This document shows positions 37,759 to 49,370 of a stretch of DNA of 64,000 bases, piece by piece. Positions within the stretch are counted from its first letter, which is position 1, and the number at the start of each line of letters is the position of its first letter. The translations under genes and the position numbers were made by a program. The notes under the pieces are model-generated. The model was not told where the DNA came from, ran no database searches, and saw only the letters and a program-made list of their open reading frames with translations. This stretch comes from Agrypnia vestita (taxonomy: Eukaryota > Arthropoda > Insecta > Trichoptera > Phryganeidae), in the NCBI GenBank assembly GCA_016648135.1, contig JADDOH010002594.1, positions 41,268 to 105,267 on the forward strand, in the 5' to 3' direction.

Positions 37759-38253
37759 AAAAATCGATCTGTATGTAATATATGCAATTATATCTTAGTT
37801 TTGTTGTATGTAAATACGGAACATGTACAAGAAACAAAGCAATACTTAGGTCACTTGAGTTACATGGTTAATGTGGTTATTAAGTTATCACACGAAGGTC
37901 CAATTTGATGTATTAAGGTCCTACCGAGCTGTCCGGCGTTCGTGCGCTCGGTCATTTGTGAGTGTACATAAATTATGAGAGCCATTCATTTAAAATATTG
38001 CGCAACTCACTTCACCTTCTGACCTTTGGTGCCTTCGAGCGAACTACGCAGAACACAGTTCCTGCACATAAAACATTCCTCGCTCTTCCACCTAATGTAA
38101 AATTCTGGTTAATTCTGCAAACTTAATTAGCGACCATATAAATATACTAACCATGCCACAGGGACGAGAATTTTAATTAATATATTTCTCTTGTTCTCTT
38201 TCGCTGATTTGAAAATGTTGCCTTGTTTTAAATGACTTATATGTGTACGTATA
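37759..38253. other. Non-coding, nothing recognised
   Basis: No gene or repeat supported. Confidence 0.4.
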
Positions 38254-38424
38254 CAGGGAGTAACAAAGATGGTCCACAATACCCAACATTTATAGTCTTA
38301 CTTTACTGTAATTTAATAGCTCATAATGTGTGTGTATTACAAAGTAAAGTAAACTGAAATTTTGAGTATAAAATACAGAAAAAATTTTGAGTTTGTCCAA
38401 ATTTTTCGGATAAATTCGGAATAA
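38254..38424 (+). mobile_element. Possible left end of a CAGGGTGT-family TIR element
   Basis: CAGGGAGTAACAAAGATGGT then 'ccacaatac' resembles the 60.4-kb terminus (CAGGTTGTAATAGAGCTAGT, 'ccgcaat'). A right-type end lies at 39,721, but the intervening sequence is mostly other repeats, so pairing is uncertain. Confidence 0.35.
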
Positions 38425-38824
38425 TCTCATTACACATATAACGGATATTGCTTTAAAAATTCCAATCAAAAATAGATACCTATCTCATTAGTGACATCAG
38501 TGTTTAATTAAGAGGAATGCAAAAGCTTTGGATGCCCCTCACTCTAATGATAATTACAGCATACGTATGAAACGGGTTGTAAAACTTAAATATATGTATA
38601 TATACAACTTATATACGAAACAAGGTGTACAAGTTAAACATATAAACAACTTCCAAAAATGTGGTATTCTATCATGGGTGGAAATGGTCAATATTACATT
38701 GTGTAAAGTGATCACTTTAGCCAGCTGCACAATAGGTCGTTAGCCTTATGAACACCCAAAGACTTCCATACCTACTTTCCCATGAAAAATATAATTTCGT
38801 CTTTATGAGACATCTATAATATAT
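38425..38824 (+). mobile_element. TIR family D, right-hand part
   Basis: Shares 'ggatattgctttaaa', 'agtgacatcagtgt', 'tctatcatgggtggaaatgg' and the right terminus 'atgagacatctataatatat' with copies at 24 and 41 kb. The left terminal repeat is missing or diverged. Confidence 0.7.
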
Positions 38825-38867
38825 CTCGAAAATATTGAATCTACAATGTCCATATACCAATACTTAC

Positions 38868-39060
38868 GGAGATAAGCTCCCTCGTCGCCAAGTGAGCACA
38901 ACACAACTTTCTCACACCGAGGGTTCCAGGTTAGATTTCCGGTGAGGTCATAGCAAAAATACGCGATTTACTCAAGTTTTGGATATTTTTGTGATATGCG
39001 TTTCGCTTCTGTACTTGGGCCTCATGGCCTGGTGGACGTTTAGTATTAAAATAAAATAAG
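38868..39060 (+). mobile_element. tRNA-derived SINE, family C (copy C2)
   Basis: Head 'gctccctcgtcgccaagtga', decayed B box GGTTAGATTTCC, 'ggtgaggtca', body 'cttgggcctcatggcctggt' and tail TAAAATAAAATAAG. Confidence 0.7.
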
Positions 39061-39479
39061 CGACTACAAACTTTGCATTGTCTTTTTCAACATTTCTAAC
39101 ATATTCAACATAAAACGTTGGACTATTAAGCAGGGGCGTACAGTGGATACATCTCAGCATGACTTTTTCGTAACCAATTATTTGGGAAAAAATCGGAACA
39201 CAACATATATTTCGTAATATTTCTATCACAATTGTTATGATAGCATTCATATTTTGATATATCCAACCCAAAACAGCAGTCACGGTTAAGTTGATATAAT
39301 CGAGAATATTTATATAATAAACATACAAAATATGCATTTAATATCACATGGAATGTGTTTACAATTAGTACGTAACCAAAATGTATCGAATATTAAGAAT
39401 TCATCGTTTTAATACAAGTCAAATAAAATTTGAAAAATATAATTTTTGCCAGGTTTTTATCGTTTATTTGACTTGTGTT
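39061..39479. other. AT-rich, nothing firmly recognised
   Basis: 39,120-39,180 ('gcgtacagtggata...cagcatgactttt') distantly resembles 58,830-58,865; no gene supported. Confidence 0.35.
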
Positions 39480-39721
39480 GGGTGAATAAATTTTTAAAAT
39501 TATATAAAAGTTAGTACAATGATCATCCAAAGTTTTACAGAAAATAAGTCAGAAATATTGGAAAAGAAGTCCTATTGATATTAGGACATTGTTGCCCAAA
39601 CATTTGTGACTCATAATTTAGGTAGGAATTTATTTTTTAAGTACTGTGGACTAGCTCTGCTCTGTCTCTACCCCAAGGTCAAGGTTACAGATATCTGTAT
39701 TGTCATATAACAAACACCCTG
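39480..39721 (-). mobile_element. CAGGGTGT-family TIR element, right-end fragment
   Basis: 'aaaataagtcagaaatattggaaa', 'gatattaggacattgttg', 'gactcataat' and 'gtactgtggactagctctg' match, in order, the right arm of the 60.4-kb foldback. It ends ACACCCTG at 39721. Confidence 0.75.
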
Positions 39722-40431
39722 TGAACGTCAATACTGACAACAAATTACATCCCTAGATAAGGTACTGCTCTTGAGAAAATGCCGCCCTTACCATTTTCAA
39801 TGTACATGTAATATGTCACAGCACTGTTGTAGGATCTAGAACGGTCTACAATTATCTGCAACATTCTGTAAACGTCTGAAAATGCCTGATACTACCGAGA
39901 AGCGACGAGAATCTTCTCCTAGATACTAAAATAATCTAGAAAGTACGAAGATACCAGTATTTTCGGTTACAAGTACGGATTTATGCCGCGAAGCAAGAGT
40001 TGTCGTAGTTGACAATTCGTTCAGTGCTAAGTCGACCATGAGATAATCGAAGCAACATAATGGAGTGAAATACCTAAGTGGCGAAATAAACTAGTGTGAC
40101 TTCTATGTGCGAGAATTGAATTTTCTACGAGCGATAACTAAGTGTTACCTGGCGATAATAAAGTGTTCATTTATGAGTGATACATTGCGAAATAGTGTAG
40201 ATTAAAGATTAACATTCAGCTTAATTCATGTTAAATGACTTTGTGCATTGAATAATTAATAAATCAATATTATTTAAAAAATCTTAAATTAATTTTAATA
40301 AGTGTGAACGAAACGAAGCACTCGAAAAAAATAAAATAAACAATTGAAATTTTTAACAATTTTTTATATGTATATTCTGAGAACACAATTACTGGATTTG
40401 ATCACTGCAGTATTTTTATTCAATGAAGATA
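39722..40431. other. Non-coding; possible retroelement leader
   Basis: Contains repeated 'tctagaa'-like words and 'gcgataataaagtg' but no family match or open frame. 40,376-40,396 repeats the flank seen at 31.6 kb. Confidence 0.3.
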
Positions 40432-40795
40432 AATTATTATAGAATTCTCACAAACTCCTATAATAATTTATAATAACTAACACTCCACATTAAAAATAAA
40501 GAGGTATCATTATCAACTGCGAAATCTACGTTTACTATTTCATGAGAACAGTGTCTCTAGAACAATCCCTTAAAATATGTATAAGGTTTCAATTTGGAAC
40601 ATATACATATATATTCGTACACCTTTCATAAATTTGATAAAAACGATGGAATTGGTGAACGGTACATTGTGTAAAGTGATCACTTAAGCTAGCTCATACA
40701 GTTTGTAAGCCCTAGGTCATCGTATGAAAGACTTCATACCAGTTTCTCAGATAAATAACTTCGTCTCTGTAAGACTTCTATAACAATTTATCGTG
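40432..40795 (+). mobile_element. TIR family D copy
   Basis: The right terminus is well preserved ('aacggtacattgtgtaaagt', 'ctaggtcatcgtatgaaaga', 'cttcgtctctgtaagacttc'). The left terminus 'attatagaattctcac' is shortened. It abuts the LTR-like repeat that follows. Confidence 0.75.
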
Positions 40796-40799
40796 ATTG

Positions 40800-41195
40800 A
40801 ATTAAAGCTTTATTTATTACTGAAAGCCACTGAACACGATTTGACTGGAGCACTATTCTATACGTCGTACTAATTTAGCATTCGAGAATATTCCACTCGT
40901 TTCTGTAAATGCTGATGCACATCGCTTGTATCGCACTGATTCGCTATCGAGAATTCTGCACGTAGGTACCTCACTCGCTGTGGTATCATACACTACAATC
41001 TGCGGTATCGCTCTCGGTCTGTTTTGCTCGCTTTGTCTGTGGTGTCACTCTGTCAAAACAACAACTGTGTTGCAAAGCGCGAGTTCTAGATGTTTCCGGC
41101 GTTTTCGAGATGCTTCTAAAGATCCTTGAATTCTCGAAATCATTCAGGCCATTTGGAAACCCTCAACTGTGAGCAGTTCTTACAGTTTAAAAATC
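40800..41195 (-). mobile_element. LTR-like dispersed repeat, copy 2 of 3 (diverged)
   Basis: 'actgaacacgatttgactgg', 'catt cgagaatattccactcg' and 'cgcactgattcgctatcgag' run in the same order as the copies at 15.7 and 55.0 kb. Its 'gcggtgggagac' start is missing. Confidence 0.4.
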
Positions 41196-41390
41196 TCGTG
41201 ACAATATTGTGAGTAGAGGGTGTGGTGACCAGAGGGAGGGATCGTTTTTTAAGGTAAGATTGTAAAAAGAATAGACAGAGAGACACTCATTGAATTTTAT
41301 ATACAAGTAGATATTCAGAATATTTTGAGTTTGTTCAAATCTTTCAGAACAGTGCTGGATTTATGTCACAGAGACATTATTAATCAATTA

Positions 41391-41783
41391 GTGTATATTA
41401 TAGATATCTCACAGAGATATCTATAATATACACTACACATAATTCCGTAAAAAATCAATGTAGATTTTCTCATTAGCGACATCTGTGGGGATTTAGGGGA
41501 ATGAAAATGGCTTTGTACAGGCCGCATGGAAAAGGCGCTTACAACTCATATATGAAAGCTTTCCACGCAATTTGAACATATATACAACTTCCAAAAAATG
41601 AATAAGCATGGTATATTCTATCATGGGTGGAAATGGCGAATGTTACAATTGTGTAAAGTGATCACTTAAGCCAACCATAAAAAGACAGGTCATAAGTCCT
41701 GTGTACACCCAAATGTCTTCTATACCTACTTTCCCATAATTAATACAGTTTCGTCTCTGTGAGATATCTATAATATACACTAA
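41391..41783 (+). mobile_element. TIR family D copy with collapsed left end
   Basis: Right terminus intact ('gttacaattgtgtaaagtga' to 'gtgagatatctataatatac'). At the left the terminal repeat is reduced to a hairpin: 18-bp perfect arms GTGTATATTATAGATATC around TCACAGA (41391-41433). Confidence 0.75.
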
Positions 41784-42579
41784 CACGTAGATATATTATG
41801 ATTCTTTTTACATAAAATTTAGCATAATGCTTCAACAATTCAAGCTTGGACATTCGAACAATTCCCATAAATAATATTTATTTGGAATAATGCCATAATT
41901 TTGGCGTCGAAGAGAAGATATTTTCGGATTTATCGAAAATATTTTCCTTACGCGTCGAAGAAAATGTGCCAAATCTATTAGAATCAATATTCAATTAAGG
42001 ACTGAAGGATTTTTTAACACTAACCGCAGAAACATATTAAGATGAAAACGATAAGCGTAATATTTATGTCGAGAAAATCTAGAAAAATATATTTTGACCC
42101 AATTCACGAAATATCGTTTTCTACTCTGAAATGAACATGTGGTAAAAGAAAGCGCTGTAACTGAAATTTCTAATCATCTTTTATAAACTTTTTTTTCTTC
42201 TTTGATTAACATTTTTTTTCAATTCGGAATAACTATTTTTTAAAGTAGTATTAATTATTCGGAATTTTTATAATCATCTCATAGATACAAACCATTATTT
42301 TATGATTAAAATTAGTTAAATTTTTAATCCTAAAAAGTGTTATAAGCAAATTAAATATTGTAAATAGCCCAATCACTTTTTTGTAATTTTCTTTTATTTA
42401 AATTATTTTTTACAAATACATATTTTTTTACAAGGAAGCGACAGTTACTTATGAATGGATGTTTCTTTACTACACATATATATGTCATAAACTCGTGTAT
42501 AGTAGAGGAGTATCATTACATTATACATTTACAAAGATTATGTGATAAAATGTACATATTCATCAGGTAATAAGTTTAT
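41784..42579. other. AT-rich, nothing recognised
   Basis: No gene or repeat supported. Confidence 0.4.
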
Positions 42580-43115
42580 GTATAACAATCAAGTAATAAT
42601 AAGTAAGTAATAATTAAAGTAAAAAGTAGGTAATAAAAAGTAATAAGTAAGTAATAATAATAAGTAAGTAAAGGGTACATATAAAATAAAAATAAAAATT
42701 TAATCATTTTTGAAGGTATTTTTTAACGTTTTTTTTTTAAATGATTCATAATTTTCCTCAGTACTCATTTCAACAGGCAATTCGTTGAACTATTTCACAC
42801 CTCTGAATGTGTAGTGATGCTGAGCAGTTGTGGTATGTATCACAGGGATATGTAATTTACCAGGTGTTACATTTCTGCTACTTGACACTCTTTGGGCCAG
42901 CTCGTTATCACTATGAAAACTTTTATATCGCTGAACTATGCAATTTTGCTTGTAGATATTTTGTAAAGTGGGGACTTGTAATTCATTAAAGAGGTCAATT
43001 GTCGGAAAATCATTAGGTTTTTTAAGAATGATCTTTATAATCAATTTCTGGGCAACTTCTAAAGATTTCAATGTAGTTTTGAATGCACTACTCCAAGAGA
43101 TAAATACCATATTGT
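42580..43115 (-). pseudogene. LINE carboxyl-terminal fragment with microsatellite tail
   Basis: Open minus-strand frame 42790-43110: WSSAFKTTLKSLEVAQKLII, KIILKKPNDFPTIDLFNELQ and VPTLQNIYKQNCIVQRYKSF, ending HHYTFRGVK. It is the W...FK..L..LE.AQ...IK block and the fLP-type end of LINE ORF2, and continues to about 42,700 through a stop. The 3' side ends in a (TTACTTATTA)-type repeat at 42,590-42,675 (minus strand). The upstream RT is missing. Confidence 0.8.
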
Positions 43116-43331
43116 AAAACTGACTGAACTAGAGCGTAATATAGTGTCTTTATGCAGTCATTTATGCAAATAGTAAAAAAAAATACATGGCAGCTTTATA
43201 CAATCAACCAGTAGAGCATAGAAAATCGTTATGAAAATATATAAAATTGTGTCATTCAACTACAATGATTTAAAAAAATATATTTAAAAATGAGAATGTT
43301 GTTTACATTCACTATTTATATACAACGATTA

Positions 43332-43363
43332 GAACGTTTTCGATGCTAGCGCATCATCTTCAG
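43332..43363 (-). ncRNA. Hammerhead-like ribozyme core at 43.3 kb
   Basis: Minus strand CTGAAGA, extra T, stem II GATGC/GCATC with loop GCTA, then GAA, the self-complementary AACGTT, and C at the cleavage position. All invariant bases are present. It follows a 109-codon minus-strand frame (43376-43705) by a few bases, the position such motifs hold after PLE ORFs, but that frame has no recognisable GIY-YIG residues. Confidence 0.55.
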
Positions 43364-43375
43364 TAATGTTACTAA

Positions 43376-43705
43376 TCAAAGGAAGACGTGAGGAGTGGGG
43401 TGGAGATTAGAGTCCGGTGGGTATCTAAAATCATGGTCCACGTCCCATGGTCTAGACCTGATTGCAGCACGAATAACCACCGTGCATGTACCCAGGAATA
43501 TTTGAGTCCTGACAAAGGAGTCCTCAGGGTTTATCCATCCCTGCAATCCGCACGTGTCTCGCGATACGGTTGAGAGGAAATAGGACCGCGAGATCAATTT
43601 CTTGAGCCGTGAGAACAAGCGTCTATCACAAGACTTCACCTCGCTTACTGCGCATACCTGAGTATGCTCTGAAAGGACAATCAAAGTCGTAATGTCGCTC
43701 GTCAA
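43376..43705 (-). other. Unassigned GC-richer stretch, possible PLE 3' region
   Basis: An uninterrupted 109-codon frame containing DTCGLQGWINPEDSFV, with no recognised domain. Its only support is a base composition above its flanks and the hammerhead motif directly downstream. It is as likely untranslated PLE sequence as protein. Confidence 0.25.
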
Positions 43706-44082
43706 TAACTTTATCTTCTACCTTCAGTTGCATGACTACAATATAAATAGCTTAGTAAGTGAAGGGTATAAAATCAATAACAACAATATATTTAATATGC
43801 ATAACAATGTCTGTAAATAAAAATATATACCTATATAAATTAATTAATTAATTAAGGAAAATAAAAAATAATCTTAATCTTAAACAAAACTTTAACCCTT
43901 TTTACATTAAACAATTATTCTACACATATTTACACTTGGACTTATGACTCACTCAACTTACCACTAACACTGCACTTGATACTTTGTAGATACATAATTA
44001 TTACCTTATGAAAACAAATATTATTGACGAATTCAAAAAAATATTATAATTGTGTTCTATAACGCCACTCTGGGACAGGCGT
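43706..44082. other. AT-rich, nothing recognised
   Basis: No gene or repeat supported. Confidence 0.4.
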
Positions 44083-44225
44083 AGCCTAGTAGAGTGGCAT
44101 AATCCACAAATTTAACAACAACAAAAAAATGTGTAATTTATCTTATATTTTTATTATTAAATTAGTATTAAGTACCTTTATTTGTAAACAAGGATTTTTT
44201 TAAATAAAGAAATAAAAAAAATATA
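44083..44225 (+). repeat. Retroposon 3' tail, copy 1
   Basis: 'cgtagcctagtagagtggca', 'taatccacaaat', 'gtgtaat', 'attaagtacctttattt', 'gtaaacaaggattttttt', then AAATAAAG tail. The same series occurs at 61,163-61,305. It looks like the 3' end of a LINE. Confidence 0.7.
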
Positions 44226-45565
44226 TAATGTGGTTTCCCAAATATTTTAGTTTTTATAAACAATAGCTGTTTTGCGTTGCTCTGAAAAGAGTATATATTT
44301 TATTAACAAAAGAGCTTAATATTTCACATAAAAATTTTAAAATAATAAAAATACACATCTTACCTGAAAAGAGAAACAACATATAAAGCTATTATTTTAT
44401 ATTAATCAATTAACATTCAGGCACTTAATCAATTATTAAATATTTTTCACCGGTGTATTATCATTAAAACGTAATTTTTCACAATAGGTCGATTGTCAGT
44501 TGTTTGTTTGTCAAATAATGTTCACACAAATTAAAATGTTCTATTTTACCAATTCAAATTAAATGAAGATCAGTAGGTACCTACTGATCTCCATTTACAT
44601 AATTACATGAAAAAAGTGTATTTTTTAAAAACCACGCTTTTATTTAAATGTACTAAAAAGTAAAAAATATTTTTTTCCAGTCTCCAAATATAAGGTAGGT
44701 GTTAACGATACTGATGTATATGTAGATTTAAAAATTCTGTTGTTGATGGAGGGAAAGCACCCGCAATTTTATTTGGAGAGCGAGGCAAAAAAAATTTGGC
44801 CTAAAATTATTTTTTTACTTTTCAGTGCATAAAGGCTTTTTTTTTTAAATCGTTAAGTATAAATTTCTACTTTTTACTTTAAATATTATCCAGCCTTTAT
44901 AATCACTTCGGTGGGAAACTAGTGTCATCTTTTGGTGGGATTCCGTCCAGACAAACAGGTGAAGCTAATATAAGCGTGGTAAAATTATCAAAGAAACAAA
45001 CCGAGTCAGAGAACAAAATACACATTTCTGATTCTTCATCATTAATTGAAATACGTGAAATTTCCCTATTATGATACATTTAAAATATGCACACTTGTTT
45101 CTATATTTTTTATTTATTTATATTCTTACAATAATTAAGTAAATACAAAGAATGGGAAACATACAAGCGAATTATAGGTTTTCACTCCTATATGTTTTAC
45201 ATTTGCTATAAAATGGGATGCAGCAGCGGTTCCGGAAGCTACTTATAGGAATTATTACATTCATGCATTAATTCCGTTACGCCAACATCCAGTAAGCAGG
45301 GATGATATAACTACCCTTCATCCCATTTCGCAGCTTCCCTTCAGTCAGCGTGACGGGATGTGCATTACCTTATTACCGGGAAGGCTTTGTATCACGTTGT
45401 GGGGTGAAAGCGAATGGGTAATGTTTAGATTGGTGCAGTGAGCAACATATCCATATAACAGAGTGGGAGCCGGCGACCGCCAGACTTTGTTATAGTAGGT
45501 AACTGTTACATCAATTCTTAGACGGTGAATGCTCACAGAATTATTTTAAGTGGACTGTATTACTA
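44226..45565. other. AT-rich with one notable palindrome
   Basis: A 24-bp perfect palindrome lies at 44567-44590 (AGATCAGTAGGT and its complement), extending to 38 bp with one mismatch. No gene supported; the short frame at 45.35-45.54 kb has no family resemblance. Confidence 0.4.
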
Positions 45566-46217
45566 CACTTGGGCCTCGTATAACACGGTTATATGGTTCT
45601 ACAAAAACCTCGTGTAATACAAAACCGTGCTATACAAGGTTTGAAGTTCATACAAACTTAGGGTTTGCGTTCAAAAAAAAAAATCGAAGATAGTTTATAT
45701 GAATATATAGTTTATTTTTTTAATAAAAATATATAATATAATTTCTCTCAATCGTAATCATGTACATATTTTATATATGGATATTTGTATAGTCTACTTT
45801 ATTATTCTTTTTTTATATAGTTTTCTCATTTTTCTTCTTTTTTAATATGTTCATATTAAGTTTATTGATGTAAAAAGCCATATATAAATAAATCATTTAG
45901 AATAATTCTTAATTTTTACTCTTTTTCGGCATCGGTTGTGAGTTTTGTGAGAAAAATCATACTGCACCATTGAATGCCAGAGCGTAACTGAAATGTTTCG
46001 AAACAAACGAAAAGCGAGAGTCTCAACATGCGTGAGATCATCATGACTCATGTCATGTTCTGTCATGGACGCAATCTACAAATAACGTATTATTTAATTC
46101 GTTTATTTTTCTGAAACCGTGTTATAAAAAGCGTGTTGTACAAAAAACATGCCAATTTAAACATCCTTGTTATATAAAACAGTTGTATATAAAACCGTGT
46201 TATACGAGGCCTAAGTG
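45566..46217. mobile_element. MITE-like element (652 bp) with TA duplication
   Basis: Inverted ends CACTTGGGCCTCGTATAAC (left, 45566) and CACTTAGGCCTCGTATAAC (right, inverted, 46217), both followed by 'acggtt.tat'. TA flanks both sides (45564-45565, 46218-46219). Internal parts also invert ('aaaaccgtgctatacaagg' against 'ccttgttatataaaacagtt'). TA target and 'CCTCGTATAACACGG' ends resemble pogo/Tigger-type Tc1-mariner relatives. No transposase is present. Confidence 0.8.
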
Positions 46218-46984
46218 TACTTATATTTGAGATATCGCGTAACTTTATTGTTTCGGTATAAAGAGGCCGGTACCGGCTACTGATTATCGTCAAGTTTACC
46301 TCACCCCAATGTTGTTTTGATAATAACGAACGAACGAACACAACCATATTTTTTACATTTTTTAGGTAGAGATAATCAATTATTATTTTTTTATGTCACA
46401 AGGACAGCGGATGCTTCGTAATTAATTACACATGGCGGAGATAAACACCGGCACGGTTGCAGATTGTAAGAGACTAGTGTTGTGTGTAACTGGTTAAGTA
46501 TAACAATGTAAAGTGGATAGGTTAGAGCAGTAACAGTAGAAGGTGGGTAGGAAAAAAATACGAAAAAATATACAGTATCGGCACGCAACGGTATCAAACC
46601 TGAAATATTTTCTACTATAACGGAAATGAGAAGATTATTTGCGGAGCTTCAAAGCATCAGGCGGAAGAAATTACCTGCGAAAAGGATCTGGCAATCATTA
46701 ATATGCGAATGTAGTACTGGCCTGTTAAATATTTTACAGGAATTAATTTTATCGGAAAATTTACAGGTACCACGTGAGAAAGGTAAATAAAAATAGGACT
46801 CACTTAACTTCAATTCTGATGGCTGATTCTAATTCATGTTTTAAATAATTACAAAATAATATTCAACAACGCCAGACACTTCCCGTCGGCCATAATTTCC
46901 GCCAGACGCTTTAAAGCTTTTTATAAACTAACTAAACCTTACTTATATTTTGACGCTTGATTTTTATATATTAGTGGCTGGACT
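46218..46984. other. Non-coding, nothing recognised
   Basis: No gene or repeat supported. Confidence 0.4.
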
Positions 46985-47525
46985 ATTGTAACTTAATTTA
47001 CGCAGGACAGCCTAGGACTCGGCTCGACAGACGTTACTCAGTAATGAATGCTGCGGCGAGGCTTGTATTCAAGACATCAAAGTTCTCGCGGATATCCTCA
47101 ATGTTGAAGCAGCAACATTGGCTTCGCCTGCCGGAGCGGATTAATTTAAAACTCTCTCTGATGGTGTACAAAAGTCTTCAAAGAAAAGCACCACAATATT
47201 TGATCGACCTCTGTATCCCAAACAATATCACTGGAAGACGGCTCACACTGCGGTCAGCTAAATCGTAGTCACTCTGCAGGCTGGTAGTACCAAGGAGATC
47301 TGGAGCCACCAAGTTTGCGGAACGTGCTTTCAGCTTTGCGGGCCCAGCTATGTGGAATCAGCTGCCTCCAGTGTTGCGATCTATGGAGAACCAGGAACTC
47401 TTCAAGATGAGCTTAAAAACTCATTTGTTCGGGATGTCGCACTTGTAAAGCGCCCTTGAAGCGTCTCTTACGCAAAAATGGCGCTATATAAATTAACATA
47501 AACATAAACAAAAACATAAAACATA
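46985..47525 (+). pseudogene. CR1/L2-type LINE, carboxyl-terminal and 3' end
   Basis: Readings MNAAARLVFKTSKFSRISSM, LKQQHWLRLPERINLKLSLM and VYKSLQRKAPQYLIDLCIP, then a TAG, then (same frame) ATKFAERAFSFAGPAMWNQL, PPVLRSMENQELFKMSLKTH and LFGMSHL. They follow the CR1/L2 ORF2 end block by block. The 3' end has the hallmark 'gcgctatataaatt' followed by (AACATAA)n, as in CR1/L2 elements. The 5' part is truncated and one or more stops are present. Confidence 0.88.
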
Positions 47526-48747
47526 TTACAAAACTATATTATCAACAGCTAGACAAATCGTGTGGGTCGAAAATTCCCCCAGGTATAAAAAAATTATACG
47601 GTGAGAATGAACGCGAGGGTACTAGGCACGCATTTCAGAGCGAGCGAGATACCTAAGTGAGCTGATTTCCCCTTGTATTCTTAAACTCACAGTTTGCTCC
47701 GCAGCACAGTTTAATTAAATTTAAACTGCGAATAATGTAGATGAAAATCTTTAATAGCAACTTAACAATATTTAAATTAATAACTTCAAATATATAAAAT
47801 TAAATATATTGAAATATTCCGCAAGTATAGTTTGTTAGTTAGTATAAAATACAAGACATCTTTCGCTTCAAGAATACGTTATTAGAATTCAGAATCTCAT
47901 GAAATGAAATCTGGGTGGAAGATATGAAAAACATGTCGCGAAGAAAAAGACAAAAGTTAATTTCGTCGTAAATAAAGCACAATGCAGGAGTACATAAAAC
48001 TGTACATAACCACAAAAAATTCAGTGATTCTAATAAAAAACGGGCTTCAGTGCCCATTTCTTTCAAACAATGTTTTTTGTTAAACAAAATACGGTAAGCT
48101 GCCATAAGCAAGACGCAGCTTTTTAGATGAACTAGCTAAAATAAAGATTTTTACTGAACCATGGGGACTTTAACAGAGGAGAACAAGCTCCAACAACTGG
48201 ATGAGCAGAATTCGTAAAATGAAATACCGAGAAATACAAAAAGGAAGAAATAATCATATTTACAATTTATGTACCTGCGAGTACTCGTACATAAAAATGA
48301 TAAAAGGAAAAATATATTTTATAAGACTTGTATAAAAAAATATTTACTCTATTTGATATTTAAATACGTTAAATACTCTGTATGCTATTTTCTTTTATCC
48401 AGTATAGCGCAAAAACAGGCATGAAGTGTCCATAAATTTATGCAAGATGGTATTATATATTATCATTAATTATATTTTAGTCAGCATGCAGTTAATAGAA
48501 GTATTGTCGCGCGTAGTATTAAATGAAGCCGCTCATATACACTCTGCAATAAGACTAGATTTTACAAAGGTATAAAATCACACAAAGAGGTTGTTTTCAC
48601 TGTTGCTTTACAATAATTGTCAATCGCAAAAAAATATTATTTTTTAATTTCGGTTCGAAATAATATGACTATATTGCCTTGCAAATGAAGAGTATTTTGT
48701 GTTCTAATAAATCTCGACATTGGACTATACTCGAATGTTTTTTAATA
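47526..48747. other. AT-rich, nothing recognised
   Basis: No gene or repeat supported; the 90-codon minus frame near 48 kb has no family resemblance. Confidence 0.4.
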
Positions 48748-48846
48748 GAGATGCGAACACGGAATACCTACATGTTGCAACATTATTCTTACTTATTTAA
48801 CTGTAATTTCGGATATTTTATACGCACCGTATGTATTACGAATCTC

Positions 48847-48880
48847 GACGTTTCGTTGGATACTTTTCCAACGTCATCAG
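48847..48880 (-). ncRNA. Hammerhead-like ribozyme core of the PLE
   Basis: Minus strand CTGATGA, extra C, stem II GTTGG/CCAAC with loop AAAAGTAT, then GAA, self-complementary ACGT, and C at the cleavage position. It lies 3' of the GIY-YIG stop, the location reported for PLE hammerheads. This is the anchor that links the other, non-coding motifs to PLEs. Confidence 0.65.
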
Positions 48881-49057
48881 GAGGACGACGACCTTTACCC
48901 GCGGAGGTGGAGGTCGGACTGATTAAAGGTGCTGCTTTCTAGGGCGTAAATTGTATGCACTTTGTTGTGGAGTGTTCTCTTCTTCTACAATAGAGGTCGC
49001 CAGTATGCAATATGTACTAGTTACGTCGGCGGATTTTACTGCGACTTCTCTCAAGGG

Positions 49058-49370
49058 TTAAATCAGTGTCGTTAGAACAGGGCGCCAAATACTTGATAGT
49101 TTGTAACTGTCATCTCTATTGAATTTGGGATGTTTGTATATTTCAATGGACTCCCTCACTAATCTGGGTATAAGGTGCGGTTCTGTTGATAAGATTTTTG
49201 CCTTGTCAAATCTGATGAAGTGACAGAAATTCCCTTTGGATGCATGTTCGCAGATTGCCAATGTATTGGAGTTGTTGTTTTTAATTGCTCCAATGTGTTC
49301 CTTCAATCGTGTAGCGATATTGCGTTTGGTTTGTCCTATGTAGAAAGCTCCACAATCGCATGGCACTCTG
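49058..49370 (-). pseudogene. PLE GIY-YIG endonuclease domain (truncated)
   Basis: The intact enzyme nicks target DNA to prime PLE reverse transcription. Reading YRVPCDCGAFYIGQTKRNIA then TRLKEHIGAIKNNN shows the YIG...T.R....R..EH signature with the upstream CxC (PCDCGAFYIG) typical of PLEs rather than of UvrC or homing enzymes. The later blocks ICEHASKGN, HLIPRLVRESIEIYKHPKFN and NRDDSYKLSSIW are also usual for this family. The GIY half before CDC and the whole reverse transcriptase are missing, so it is non-functional. The frame itself is open to its stop. Confidence 0.88.

Noticed and set aside
39830..39965. Cluster of heat-shock-element-like GAA/TTC words
   Set aside because: Spacing is irregular and the words are expected in AT-rich DNA; no promoter follows.
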